DNA of 64,000 nucleotides from Alicyclobacillus mali. GTDB taxonomy: Bacteria; Bacillota; Bacilli; Alicyclobacillales; Alicyclobacillaceae. Each line of letters starts with the position of its first letter. Position 1 is the first letter of the stretch. The DNA lies in assembly GCF_017329565.1 (NCBI RefSeq), contig NZ_JAFMTT010000003.1. One strand, 5' to 3'. The position numbers and the translations under genes were made by a program. Positions 25,647-34,739 of this stretch are shown in pieces. The notes under the pieces are model-generated. The model ran no database searches, was not told the origin of the DNA, and saw nothing but the letters and a program-made list of their open reading frames with translations.

Positions 25647-27476
25647 ATGTGTGGAATCGTCGGCTATATCGGCCCAAGGAATGTCAAGGATGTCGTCGTC
25701 GGTGGCTTGGCGAAGCTCGAATATCGAGGCTATGACTCGGCCGGCGTGGCTGCGCTGGCGGACGGGAACATCCGGATCGTGAAGGCGGTGGGCCGCCTGT
25801 CGAATCTGGAAGAAAAGCTCGCGGAGATGCCCATCTCGGGCCACGTCGCCATCGGCCACACGCGCTGGGCGACGCACGGCAAGCCGTCGGACGAAAACGC
25901 GCATCCGCATCAGGACTGCAGCGGCCGATTCGCCATCGTGCACAACGGTATTGTGGAAAACTACCTCTCGTTGCGCGAAGAGCTGATGGCGCTCGGGCAC
26001 GAGTTCCGGTCGGAGACCGACACGGAGGTCGTGGCGCACCTCATTGAAGAGATGTATAACGGCGATCTGTTCGAGACCATGGTCGCAGTGGGCAAGCGGA
26101 TCCGCGGCGCGTACGCGCTCGTCGTCATGGCGAAGGACCATCCAGACGAGATTGTCGCCATTCGCCGCGCAAGCCCGATGATCATCGGCCTCGGCGAGAA
26201 GGAGAACTTTGTGGCCTCGGACATCCCTGCCATTCTCGAATACACGCGCGACATCTACGTGATGGAAGACGGCGAAATGGCCGTCCTGCGGCGCGACGGG
26301 GTCGAGTGTTTCACGTTGGACGGCGAGCCCGTAAAGAAAGAGGTCTATCACGTCACCTGGGACGCCGTCAGTGCGGAGCGCGGGGGCTATCCGCACTTCA
26401 TGCTGAAGGAGATCCACGAGCAGCCGCGCGCGGTTCGGGATACCCTTCGCGGCCGGGTGTCGGACGATCTCAGCCGCGTGGAGCTTCCGGAACTCGGCCT
26501 TGAGGACGAGGACATCCAGGCCATCGACCGGATTCACATCGTCGCGTGCGGCACGTCGTGGCACGCGGGCCTCGTGGGCAAGGCCGCCATCGAGGCATTC
26601 GCGCGCATTCCTGTCAACGTCGAGATCGCGTCCGAGTATCGGTATTCCGATCCCATCGTGACAGACAACACGCTCGTCATCACCATCACGCAGTCGGGTG
26701 AGACGGCGGACACACTGGCGGCGATGCGGGAGATGAAGAAGCGCGGCGTGCGGGTGGTGGCCATTACGAACGTGGTCGGCAGCTCAGCCGCGCGCGAGGC
26801 AGACAGCACCATCATCACGTGGGCGGGGCCGGAGATCGCCGTGGCTTCCACGAAGGCGTACACCACGCAGCTCGTGGCGCTGTATCTGTTGGCCGTGCGG
26901 TTTGGCCTGAGCCGAGGCACCCTCGCGGAGGAGAAGGCCCGCGAGGTGCTGGCGGCCCTCGACGATCTGCCGCAGGTCGTGGAGCAGGTGCTGGACACGG
27001 CGCCGCAAATTGAGTCGTTTGCGAAGCGGTACAAGGATGCGCACGACACGTTCTTCATCGGGCGAGGCATCGACTACGCGGTGTCGCTCGAAGGCGCGCT
27101 GAAGCTCAAGGAAATCTCCTACATTCACGCGGAGGCGTACGCGGCAGGCGAGCTGAAGCACGGGACGCTGGCGCTCATCACGGATGGCGTGCCGGTCATT
27201 GCGCTCGCGATGCAGCCGGAACTGTACGAGAAGACGCTGTCGAACATCGTCGAGGTGAAGGCGCGCGGCGCGTTCGTCCTCGGGCTCACGTGGGTGGGCA
27301 ATGAGGACCTCGAGAAGACGGTGGACGAAGTGATCTATTTGCCAAAGACGATGCCGCTTCTCGCGCCCGTGGCGGCGGTGATTCCGCTGCAACTGCTGGC
27401 GTACTACGCCGCGGTGGCGCGGGGGAACGACGTCGACAAGCCGCGGAACCTGGCGAAGAGCGTGACGGTGGAATGA
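25647..27476 (+). CDS. glmS: Glutamine-fructose-6-phosphate aminotransferase GlmS
   Basis: Makes glucosamine-6-phosphate, the entry to amino-sugar synthesis. It starts MCGIVGYIG with the catalytic Cys right after Met. The glutaminase motif HTRWATHGKPSDENAHPH is at about residues 72-89, then two SIS domains (CGTSWHAG, TQSGETADT) and the C-terminal PRNLAKSVTVE. 609 residues. ATG at 25647 follows GAAGGAGG; the in-frame frame upstream is the ribozyme, not coding. Confidence 0.98.
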   Translation: MCGIVGYIGPRNVKDVVVGGLAKLEYRGYDSAGVAALADGNIRIVKAVGRLSNLEEKLAEMPISGHVAIGHTRWATHGKPSDENAHPHQDCSGRFAIVHNGIVENYLSLREELMALGHEFRSETDTEVVAHLIEEMYNGDLFETMVAVGKRIRGAYALVVMAKDHPDEIVAIRRASPMIIGLGEKENFVASDIPAILEYTRDIYVMEDGEMAVLRRDGVECFTLDGEPVKKEVYHVTWDAVSAERGGYPHFMLKEIHEQPRAVRDTLRGRVSDDLSRVELPELGLEDEDIQAIDRIHIVACGTSWHAGLVGKAAIEAFARIPVNVEIASEYRYSDPIVTDNTLVITITQSGETADTLAAMREMKKRGVRVVAITNVVGSSAAREADSTIITWAGPEIAVASTKAYTTQLVALYLLAVRFGLSRGTLAEEKAREVLAALDDLPQVVEQVLDTAPQIESFAKRYKDAHDTFFIGRGIDYAVSLEGALKLKEISYIHAEAYAAGELKHGTLALITDGVPVIALAMQPELYEKTLSNIVEVKARGAFVLGLTWVGNEDLEKTVDEVIYLPKTMPLLAPVAAVIPLQLLAYYAAVARGNDVDKPRNLAKSVTVE

Positions 27477-27484
27477 AGACGAGA

Positions 27485-27515
27485 GGCGGACCGGGAGAGC
27501 CCCGGTTCGCCTTTT
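27485..27515 (+). terminator. Intrinsic terminator after glmS
   Basis: GGCGGACCGGG pairs with CCCGGTTCGCC (one mismatch) around AGAGC, followed by TTTT, nine bases after the stop codon. Confidence 0.88.
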
Positions 27516-27602
27516 GCTTGGCTTGGCCCGCCCATGCGGGTTAGCGGCGCGCCGCTGCCGCGCACGGATTCGCGCCATCGCCTGAGGAAAAGAGGTGACG
27601 AC

Positions 27603-28547
27603 ATGCTTTCGTGCAGCTCGGGTCATTTATGCCATCCAGAAAGGCTGAGGCTTGCAACCTTGTATGGCTGGCATCAGGAGGACACGGACTTTCAGTTGCT
27701 TCATCAGGGGGAGAACGATACGTTTCTCGTTCGAACCCGAGGCATGCGATACATTCTGAGGCACTATCGACGGGAAAGGTATCGTGAACAGGAGATACTG
27801 GCCGAACTTGCGTGGATGTGTGCGCTGCGCAATGACATCAACGTGCCCAACGTGATTGCGAATACAGCAGGAGACTTCGCCACACGGCTCGTCGGTTCAG
27901 ACGGTGAACGCTTGTACGCGGTCTTTGAGTTCATCGAAGGGGAATCGCCCGAGGGACCCTCCAGCGAAGACTATCGCCGTCTTGGGGAATTGATGAAAGC
28001 GCTCCACAGCGGCGCGGACGCCATCATGCAATCGAAGCCCGAGGATTGGGCTTTGAATCGGCCCGTGTACGATATTCAACGCGCGGTGCGAGAGCCGCTT
28101 CGCCATTTGCTTCAGTTCGACTTATTGAGCGAGGAGAACAAAAGGCGTTGTGTGTCCGTGGCGGAGGAACTCGAGAAGCGATTTCGCGCTCTCGAGCCGG
28201 ATCGACGCTTCATCCACGCGGATCTTCATTTCGGAAACATTGTCGTGCGGGAGCCGAGCTGGTGTTGTCTTGATTTCGACGAATGCGGATACGGACACAG
28301 GGCCCTCGATCTCGGCGTGGTCAAACTGCACCTCAAAAATCGGCCCGACGCCTTGGAATGCTGGGCGCATTTTAAACACGGCTACGGCGATATGCCGTCG
28401 CAGGACGCTTTGGCAGTCGGGACGGCGGCCCGCATCTTCTATATGGCAGGGAAGATTCCTATGCGGCAGGACATCGAGTCCTTGCGCCACAACCCGGATG
28501 CGCGCATTGGTAAGTACCTGACTTGGATCGAGGACGAGCTGGCGTGA
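27603..28547 (+). CDS. Aminoglycoside/choline kinase-fold phosphotransferase
   Basis: An APH-fold kinase with unknown substrate. Conserved motifs are FIHADLHFGNIVV with the catalytic Asp (about residue 202) and the metal-binding Asp in CCLDFDECGYG. The N-terminal lobe has the YILRHYR lysine/arginine region and the FEFIEGESP hinge. 314 residues from ATG 27603 (AAAAGAGGTG upstream). It is alone between the glmS terminator and a convergent gene, so context gives no clue; homoserine-kinase II-like and spore-coat CotS-like kinases share this fold. Confidence 0.82.
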   Translation: MLSCSSGHLCHPERLRLATLYGWHQEDTDFQLLHQGENDTFLVRTRGMRYILRHYRRERYREQEILAELAWMCALRNDINVPNVIANTAGDFATRLVGSDGERLYAVFEFIEGESPEGPSSEDYRRLGELMKALHSGADAIMQSKPEDWALNRPVYDIQRAVREPLRHLLQFDLLSEENKRRCVSVAEELEKRFRALEPDRRFIHADLHFGNIVVREPSWCCLDFDECGYGHRALDLGVVKLHLKNRPDALECWAHFKHGYGDMPSQDALAVGTAARIFYMAGKIPMRQDIESLRHNPDARIGKYLTWIEDELA

Positions 28548-28589
28548 CCGGTGAGCGACCGCGTTTGCCGGGTCGTTCAGCGTTTCGAA

Positions 28590-29159
28590 TCAAATTAACA
28601 CGCGCATCCGCTCCGCACCGCGCCGCAAGTTCACCACGTGTCGAAAGGGCTTCGCACGGAATGGCCAGTTCAAGAGAATCAGCAGGCTGGGACCCGCGGC
28701 ATCACACAGCGTCTGAAGGCCCTGCGCCATCCCGTGGACATCATGCGCCTGCACAAGCTCCTTGACGCCCAAGGCTGCTATGCCTGCGGCACACGCCGTG
28801 AGGAACATCACTGCGGCCACCCAGTCGCTCGAGCTGCTCGACTTGCCCAACACCGTCCAAGTCCCCTGATGGGAACCTCCCGCGATCTCGCAGGTAGGCG
28901 AACCTTCTTGCCAACGGATCGCAATTTCTTCGCCATCGCCTCGCCACATGGCATACGCGGCCGCGACCCAAGCCAGCAGCGCGAAACCAGGAAGGTCTAA
29001 CCAGTACCATTCTGGAGAACGAGCCGGTAGGTTGCGGATGAGTGTTCCGACGGCCACATAGGCGGCGCAGATCAGGCAGAGTGTAGAGCACATCACGATG
29101 GCCTGAAGCCGCGTCACGCGGGAGTGCACCACCCCGCGGCGCATGTCATGCGTTTCCAT
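28590..29159 (-). CDS. Uncharacterised four-helix membrane protein
   Basis: A 189-residue protein not recognised. Hydrophobic segments are seen at about residues 19-40, 51-69, 113-131 and 148-166. The second and third are separated by a soluble loop (WRGDGEEIAIRWQEG...CEIAGG), and the tail is basic. It is a single gene convergent with the phosphotransferase and divergent from the purine operon, with a GTGAACC region before its ATG. Composition resembles its neighbours. Confidence 0.6.
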   Translation of the reverse strand: METHDMRRGVVHSRVTRLQAIVMCSTLCLICAAYVAVGTLIRNLPARSPEWYWLDLPGFALLAWVAAAYAMWRGDGEEIAIRWQEGSPTCEIAGGSHQGTWTVLGKSSSSSDWVAAVMFLTACAAGIAALGVKELVQAHDVHGMAQGLQTLCDAAGPSLLILLNWPFRAKPFRHVVNLRRGAERMRVLI

Positions 29160-29218
29160 GGGTTCACCTCACCATCCTCTTACATTTTACGCCTCATTGT
29201 CAACCCCGACCATTGAAA

Positions 29219-29257
29219 GTTTCGAAAGGTAACTTCCGAAACTCGGTGGATCTCACA
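29219..29257. promoter_or_regulatory. Palindrome and TGTGAGAT-type site upstream of the xanthine dehydrogenase operon
   Basis: GTTTCGAAAG (29219-29228) and CTTCCGAAAC (29233-29242) form a palindrome with one mismatch. Next to it ATCTCACA (29250-29257) is the reverse complement of TGTGAGAT, a sequence also seen at other purine-gene promoters here. A TATAGT (about 29292-29297) further on may be the -10 element. The 223-base gap holds no gene. Confidence 0.45.
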
Positions 29258-29382
29258 AAAGTGCGGCTGACCTTTTTGTTAAGAATTGCGACGTATAGTG
29301 ATTGAAATGTCGAGGGTTCACGCGTAAAATGACGCGAAAGCGTCGCCTTCATGTTAGATTTCATACCTTCAGGGTGAGTGCG

Positions 29383-30426
29383 ATGTATGTGCCTCGCTTT
29401 CTCTCCAGTCTGCACGCTGAATCGAACTGGGCTGTCGCGAGCCTCGTGCACGTCGCCGGATCGTCCTACTTGCCTTCCGGTGCGCTGATGGCCTTTCATC
29501 CCGACGGCCGCAGCTTGGGCGTCATCTCGGGAGGATGCCTTGAGGCAGATCTGCGCGCACGAGTGGAGTCCGATGGTGTCCGCGACACCGCCCAACTTCT
29601 TGTCTACGACCTCCGCCGGACGGACGATCTCGGCTTTGGACCGGGCGCCGGTTGCGACGGCGTTCTGACCGTCCTATTGGAGCCGTGGACCGATGATCTC
29701 GCGCACATGTTCGAAGGCATCCAGGCAGCGTGGGCCCTACAAAGCGCGGATGCGGGATGGCCATCTCTGTCGTCCATTCCTCTTGCGCGCGTCCGCCGCG
29801 TGTGGCATCGGGGGCTCGGATGCGTGACAGTCATGTGCGACGTCGGCGGTCACCTCGTGGCTCGCTACAGCGTTCCCGTCAAACCTGCGGTAGGCGTGCC
29901 TGCCGACACCGAATGGGACGTGTACTATGAGCCCCGTCCTCGCCTGGTGATCTTCGGAGCCGGCCCAGATGTGCCGCCGATTGTGTCTCTCGCGCACCGC
30001 GCGGGCTTCGACGTGGTGGTGTGGGATTGGCGGGAGGAACTCCTGCGCCGGGCGCGCTTTCCGCACGCAAAGCTCCTTCTGACCGGCACAGAGGAAGCGG
30101 TCGCGGCCGCCAGGGTGTCGTCCTACGATCACGTCCTCGTGATCACGCATCAGTACGAGCGCGATCTCGCGATTTTGCGCCACCTCGCCCGCGTTTCACC
30201 GTTCTACACGGGGCTCCTCGCGTCGCGCAAGCGCGCAGCGCGAATGCTGTCTGATCTTCCTGATGGGCACCGCGTTCACGCGCCGGTGGGACTGCCCATC
30301 GGTGCAGAGGGGCCCGACGAGATCGCCGTGAGCATCGTGGCAGAATTCATTCACACCCAAAGTCGGCGTAGGCAGACTCACGCCCGCGGCGTTCTAATGG
30401 ACACGGCGGAGGCGGGATGGAAATGA
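29383..30426 (+). CDS. pucA: XdhC-family molybdenum cofactor insertion factor
   Basis: XdhC binds molybdenum cofactor, promotes its sulfuration and inserts it into xanthine dehydrogenase. The 347-residue protein has the N-terminal XdhC/CoxI domain (GVISGGCLEADLRARV, about residues 47-62) and a C-terminal Rossmann-type XdhC_C domain (LVIFGAGPDVPPI). ATG at 29383 is preferred; a GTG at 29374 is also possible. First gene of the xanthine dehydrogenase operon; the next ORF overlaps its stop. Confidence 0.9.
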   Translation: MYVPRFLSSLHAESNWAVASLVHVAGSSYLPSGALMAFHPDGRSLGVISGGCLEADLRARVESDGVRDTAQLLVYDLRRTDDLGFGPGAGCDGVLTVLLEPWTDDLAHMFEGIQAAWALQSADAGWPSLSSIPLARVRRVWHRGLGCVTVMCDVGGHLVARYSVPVKPAVGVPADTEWDVYYEPRPRLVIFGAGPDVPPIVSLAHRAGFDVVVWDWREELLRRARFPHAKLLLTGTEEAVAAARVSSYDHVLVITHQYERDLAILRHLARVSPFYTGLLASRKRAARMLSDLPDGHRVHAPVGLPIGAEGPDEIAVSIVAEFIHTQSRRRQTHARGVLMDTAEAGWK

Positions 30427-31103
30427 AAGTCGTCGGCGTGTATCTCGCTGCAGGTCGAAGCACACGAATGGGCTGTGACAAACTGTCGCTGCCGCTCGGG
30501 GATGCCCCGCTCGGCGAGTGGGGGCTTCGGTCGCTTTTGCGGAGCGAGGTCAACGAGGTGGTCTGGGTTCACACCCAGCGCGCTCCACTGACGCTACCCT
30601 TCAGTCGCAAGCCGGTGCATGTTCGCACCATGCCCGTCGGTCTGCCTTTGTCGGCATCCGTGCGCTGCGGAGTCGAAGTCGCGCGCGATTTAGGCGCGGA
30701 TGCGCTCCTCTTCGCCCTCGCCGATCAGCCTTTCGTGACGTCCGCCCTGTTGGACGATCTCGTCCACACGCTCTCGCGACATGCCGAAGCGGCGTATGTC
30801 TCGTTTGGCCATGGCCCGCCCATGCCGCCCCTCATCGTGCGAACGGAGCTTGTTTGGGAGCTTCGCGCCGAGCTCGCGGGCGATCGCGGCCTAGGTCCGC
30901 TGCTCGCTCAGAGCCTTGTGTCCAACGTGCGCAGGGCGTTGTCGGACGATTACCTGATTTTCGACGTCGACACGCCGGCGGATTACGCCCGTGCGACGTC
31001 ACTTTGGATGTCGCTGGGAGGTGATGGGCGTGACAGAGCTACGGGTATGGCTGCCGACCTCGTTCGCCGAGGCGTGGGCATGCAAACAAGCATTCGGGGA
31101 TAG
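30417..31103 (+). CDS. pucB: MobA-like nucleotidyltransferase (MocA/PucB type)
   Basis: Adds CMP to molybdopterin to make the cytosine dinucleotide cofactor of xanthine dehydrogenase-type enzymes. The family's nucleotide-binding loop is visible as LAAGRSTRMGCDKLSLPL (about residues 10-27), with the metal-binding ALADQPF later. 228 residues. It overlaps the end of the XdhC gene by 10 bases and the following gene by 74 bases. The start is ATG 30417 or 30423. Confidence 0.85.
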   Translation: MEMKVVGVYLAAGRSTRMGCDKLSLPLGDAPLGEWGLRSLLRSEVNEVVWVHTQRAPLTLPFSRKPVHVRTMPVGLPLSASVRCGVEVARDLGADALLFALADQPFVTSALLDDLVHTLSRHAEAAYVSFGHGPPMPPLIVRTELVWELRAELAGDRGLGPLLAQSLVSNVRRALSDDYLIFDVDTPADYARATSLWMSLGGDGRDRATGMAADLVRRGVGMQTSIRG

Positions 31104-31875
31104 CGCATGCTACGTGGCCGGTTCGACGTGGTTACAGCTGCGCGCTGCTTCTGGAGATGCCGTGCCGAGCGAATGGATCTGCGTCGATGACATTGCCAAC
31201 GAGGACCGCGCGCCTGTCGAAGCAGACGACGCGCTCCAAGTGGGACTGCGGGTGACGCTGGCGGAGGCGATACGAAGTTCCGCCGTCCGCAGACGTTGGC
31301 CTCATCTGCACGAGGTGTGTCGCTTTGTCGGTGCTCCAGCTCTGCGCGAACAGGCAACCTTGATTGGAAACCTCGCGGCACAGGGCGACTTGGTGCCTTA
31401 CCTCCTCGTCTCCCAAGCAAGTTTACTTACTTGGAATGAAGGCGAGATGGAGGAAAAGTCAGTTTCCGAATGGTTGAACTCTCGCGACACTGCTGCCGAT
31501 GTGTTGATCACAAGGTTGAACATTCCGAAGGAATCGGAGCGCGTTCGGTACTTTGTGCGGAAGGTCGGCCGGAGGGCTGGTTTTCAACCCGCGCTCGTGA
31601 CCATTGCCGCCTCCCTTGAAGTCGACGATGCTTGCACAGTCGGTGCCCTGCGTGTAGCTGTGGGCGGAGGCGCACACTGGCCGCACCGGCTCCCGAAGGT
31701 CGAAGCTCTGGCTCGCGGAGAGCGACTGCGGCCGTCTCTCCTGCGCGAACTTCACCACGTGATTCAGTCGGAAATGTGGACCTATGACGACGCGTTCGCC
31801 ACTGCCGAATATCGGCGAGTCGTAGTGGCGAATCTGGTGACCGCGTTTGTGGCAAGTGCGCTGGAGGAGGGGTGA
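31030..31875 (+). CDS. pucC: Xanthine dehydrogenase FAD-binding subunit
   Basis: Carries the FAD that passes electrons to NAD in xanthine dehydrogenase. The 281-residue protein matches the CoxM/XdhB family, but the two FAD motifs are weak: AGSTWLQL where AGGTDL is usual, and LIGNLAAQGDLVP in place of the longer TIGGN loop. The C-terminal CO-dehydrogenase flavoprotein domain is present. GTG at 31030 fits GGGAGG (31016-31021), with a 74-base overlap into pucB. Confidence 0.82.
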   Translation: MTELRVWLPTSFAEAWACKQAFGDSACYVAGSTWLQLRAASGDAVPSEWICVDDIANEDRAPVEADDALQVGLRVTLAEAIRSSAVRRRWPHLHEVCRFVGAPALREQATLIGNLAAQGDLVPYLLVSQASLLTWNEGEMEEKSVSEWLNSRDTAADVLITRLNIPKESERVRYFVRKVGRRAGFQPALVTIAASLEVDDACTVGALRVAVGGGAHWPHRLPKVEALARGERLRPSLLRELHHVIQSEMWTYDDAFATAEYRRVVVANLVTAFVASALEEG

Positions 31876-31878
31876 GCG

Positions 31879-34224
31879 GTGGATCGCGACCAACTTCGCA
31901 GCTTACCAACATGGATTCCGCGCCCGGACGGCTGGGAAAAGGCCCGCGGACGTATGCGGTATCTGACGGATCTGCATCATCCCGGCATGCTGATTGGCGG
32001 CGTGCTGCGAAGTGACTATCCCCATGCGCGCATCCGCCATATCGATACATCTCGTGCGCAGCAGATCCCAGGAGTTCGCGCTGTGCTCACATGGCGCGAC
32101 GTCCCAGGACTGAATCGATACGGAATCGTGATCCAGGATCAACCTGTGTTCTGTGAAGACCGCATTCGGTACGTGGGCGACGTTCTCGCCGCGGTTGCGG
32201 CGGATTCCCGTGCTTCGCTCGAACAAGCGCTCGCGGCCATCCAAGTGGAATACGAGCCTCTTCCGGTGGTCGCCCAGCCAGAGCAAGCGCTGAGGCGAAC
32301 GTCCGTCAAACTCCATCCGACAGGCAACCTGCTGCATCGCAGGACATTTTCGCGAGGCGACGTGACGCAAGGGTTTGCCGCGTCGGCCGTGATCGTCGAA
32401 GCGGTGTACGAGACGCCCCGCCAAATGCACACCTATATGGAGACCGAGGGCGGCATGTGTATACCCGAGCCGGATGGGTCACTCACGTTGTACGCCCCAA
32501 CGCAGCACGGCTATGGCGATCGCGCCCAGTTGGCCCGCATCCTTGGCTGGCCTGAGGAACGCATTCGCATCGTGTCGAGCCCCATTGGCGGTTCGTTTGG
32601 GGGCAAAGATGAGCTGAACGTCCAGCCGTATCTGGCACTGCTCGCGCTCGCAACCGGGAAGCCCGTGAAAATTCACCAATCCCGGGCGGAGTCCGTTCGC
32701 TCGGGGCTGAAGCGCCATCCCATGCGAATCTGGATGCGCACGGGAGCCGCTCGGGACGGCCGCATCCTCGCGCACGACGTCCGCATCGTGGCTGACACGG
32801 GCGCGTACGCGACGCTGGGCCCGGCGGTGCTTGATTTCGCGGTGGAGCATGCCACCGGTCCTTACATCATCGATCACGTCCGCGTGCGCGGTTACTCGGT
32901 GCATACCAATTGCGGCGTGGCCGGAGAGTTTCGCGGCTTCGGCGGGAACCAGGTGACGTTTGCACTTGAAGGACAGATGGACCGGTTGGCGGACGCACTG
33001 GGCATAGACCCGCTCGAAGTTCGCAGGCGCAACTTTCGCGCCCATTCGGATTGCGGGCCACTTGGCCAAACCATCGCGCCGACGGAAGGTGCGGACGAAG
33101 TCCTCGCCTTTGTGGAGCGGAAGCGCGCGGAGGTTCAGTCGCGGCATACCGTAACCAGTGCGTCCGCCTACCATCGCCGAGGGATAGGCATCGCTGTCAC
33201 GATGCACGGCGGGGGGCTGGGACTGCGGCGGCCGGATCACACTGGGGGCCGGGTGCGTTTGACGCGTCATGGGAAGATTGAACTCGCGTTTGGGTTTGAG
33301 GAGTGCGGTCAAGGCGTCATTGCCGCCATCCCGCTCCTGGCCGCGGAGTTGCTCGATTGTGCGGTTGAAGACGTGGAGGTGGTGCTCGGCGATACGTCTC
33401 GGGTGCCGCGATCAGGTTCATCCACGGCCTCTCGGGCGACGGGCATGGTGTGGCACACGCTCAAGCGTATTCGACCCGACTGGGAGTCGAAGATGTTGTC
33501 CCTCGCGGCTCGTGTTGCCGAGCGCCGCGAGTCAGACCTCCGCCTGGGACCCGGAGGCGTGCACGAGCGCAACGCCGGGCGCCTCGTGGCGTCGTACGCG
33601 GATCTCGCGGCCGCCGCAGGAGACGACTTGCCGGAGGTCGAGATTGCATCCCATTTTCCCGTGACGCCGGACACGTGGGCTCAGGATGGCGCTCACTACC
33701 TCTACTCGTTCGCCGGGGTGGTGGCCGAGGTCGACGTGGATCTGCTGACCGCAGAGGTGCGCGTGACTGGCCTGCACCAAGGCGTGTGGGCTGGCGGCGT
33801 GGTGAACCCAATGGGGTATGTGGGGCAGATTGAAGGCGGTGGCGTCATGGGGATGGGATTCGCGCTCATGGAAGATGCGCTGATGGACGAGGGGCGTTAC
33901 GTCACGCGCAATCTGGATACGTACCTCATTCCCACGGCGTTGGATGTGCCGGAGATGGAACTGGAGGCTATCATCCCAAAGGTGGAGGACGATCACGGAC
34001 CGCGCGGCGTGGGGGAGATCGGCACGGTGGCCGTCGCACCGGCCATTGCGGCGGCCATTCACGACGCGATAGGCGTATGGATTACGGCGTTGCCGGTTCG
34101 TCAGGATGTGCTTCTCGCCGAGATGGCGAAGAGGGGGGAGACCTTGTGGCGGTGGATGCCAAGCGATGCCTCGAAGGAATCGACGTCCTGGGGCCGGGAG
34201 CGGATCGCGTCGAGTTCGTCCTGA
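31879..34224 (+). CDS. pucD: Xanthine dehydrogenase molybdenum-binding subunit
   Basis: The catalytic subunit that hydroxylates hypoxanthine and xanthine to urate. The 781-residue protein has the alpha/beta hammerhead (about residues 20-130) followed by the Mo-pterin domains with GGSFGGKDE, GEFRGFGGNQ and the active-site glutamate in RGVGEIG near the C-terminus. GTG start after GGAGGAGGGG, three bases after the FAD subunit. Its end overlaps the Fe-S subunit start. Confidence 0.93.
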   Translation: MDRDQLRSLPTWIPRPDGWEKARGRMRYLTDLHHPGMLIGGVLRSDYPHARIRHIDTSRAQQIPGVRAVLTWRDVPGLNRYGIVIQDQPVFCEDRIRYVGDVLAAVAADSRASLEQALAAIQVEYEPLPVVAQPEQALRRTSVKLHPTGNLLHRRTFSRGDVTQGFAASAVIVEAVYETPRQMHTYMETEGGMCIPEPDGSLTLYAPTQHGYGDRAQLARILGWPEERIRIVSSPIGGSFGGKDELNVQPYLALLALATGKPVKIHQSRAESVRSGLKRHPMRIWMRTGAARDGRILAHDVRIVADTGAYATLGPAVLDFAVEHATGPYIIDHVRVRGYSVHTNCGVAGEFRGFGGNQVTFALEGQMDRLADALGIDPLEVRRRNFRAHSDCGPLGQTIAPTEGADEVLAFVERKRAEVQSRHTVTSASAYHRRGIGIAVTMHGGGLGLRRPDHTGGRVRLTRHGKIELAFGFEECGQGVIAAIPLLAAELLDCAVEDVEVVLGDTSRVPRSGSSTASRATGMVWHTLKRIRPDWESKMLSLAARVAERRESDLRLGPGGVHERNAGRLVASYADLAAAAGDDLPEVEIASHFPVTPDTWAQDGAHYLYSFAGVVAEVDVDLLTAEVRVTGLHQGVWAGGVVNPMGYVGQIEGGGVMGMGFALMEDALMDEGRYVTRNLDTYLIPTALDVPEMELEAIIPKVEDDHGPRGVGEIGTVAVAPAIAAAIHDAIGVWITALPVRQDVLLAEMAKRGETLWRWMPSDASKESTSWGRERIASSSS

Positions 34225-34676
34225 ATGGAAAGCCGGTGATGGTGAAGGCGCCGCCCTGTACGTCGCTCGTGCGCGTGTTGCGGGACGAACTTGGAATGAT
34301 GGGCACTAAGATTTCGTGCGGGATCGGAAGATGTGGAGCTTGCACCGTCGAGGTGGATGGGCGCCCCGCACTCGCCTGCATGACGCCGATGTTTCGGCTG
34401 CGGGGGCGGTCTGTGGTCACCATCGAAGGCGCGGGCGATCCCGAAGCTGACCGCATTGTGCATGCGTTTGTGGAGGAAGGGGCCCTTCAGTGTGGCTACT
34501 GCACGCCGGGGATGGTAATGGCGGTTCGGGCCCTGCTTCACGCCTTGCCGTCGCCAAGCGAAGAGGATATACGCGTTTGGCTGTCCGGAAACCTGTGCCG
34601 ATGCACCGGATATCTACCGATTCTGCGCGCGGTGCGACGTGTGATTGAGGAAACGGACCACGGGGACAAAGGATAG
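34146..34676 (+). CDS. pucE: Xanthine dehydrogenase 2Fe-2S subunit
   Basis: Carries two [2Fe-2S] clusters between the Mo centre and FAD. From GTG 34146 (176 residues) the plant-type cluster ligands are Cys58, 63, 66 and 78 (CGIGRCGAC...C), and the second cluster Cys116, 119, 151 and 153 (CGYC...CRC). The N-terminus is about 20 residues longer than typical. The Shine-Dalgarno GAGGGGGG is inside pucD, whose end it overlaps by 79 bases. Confidence 0.92.
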   Translation: MAVDAKRCLEGIDVLGPGADRVEFVLNGKPVMVKAPPCTSLVRVLRDELGMMGTKISCGIGRCGACTVEVDGRPALACMTPMFRLRGRSVVTIEGAGDPEADRIVHAFVEEGALQCGYCTPGMVMAVRALLHALPSPSEEDIRVWLSGNLCRCTGYLPILRAVRRVIEETDHGDKG

Positions 34677-34695
34677 CGGCTGGAAACATGACAGT

Positions 34696-34715
34696 GGGCC
34701 GCCGGAAGGCGGCCC
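34696..34715. terminator. GC hairpin between convergent pucE and pucF
   Basis: GGGCCGCC and GGCGGCCC with a GGAA loop. No T-run follows on either strand, so it may act as a weak bidirectional terminator or as a 3'-end stabiliser. Confidence 0.4.
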
Positions 34716-34739
34716 GCGTCGCTGACAAGGGCGCTTGGT

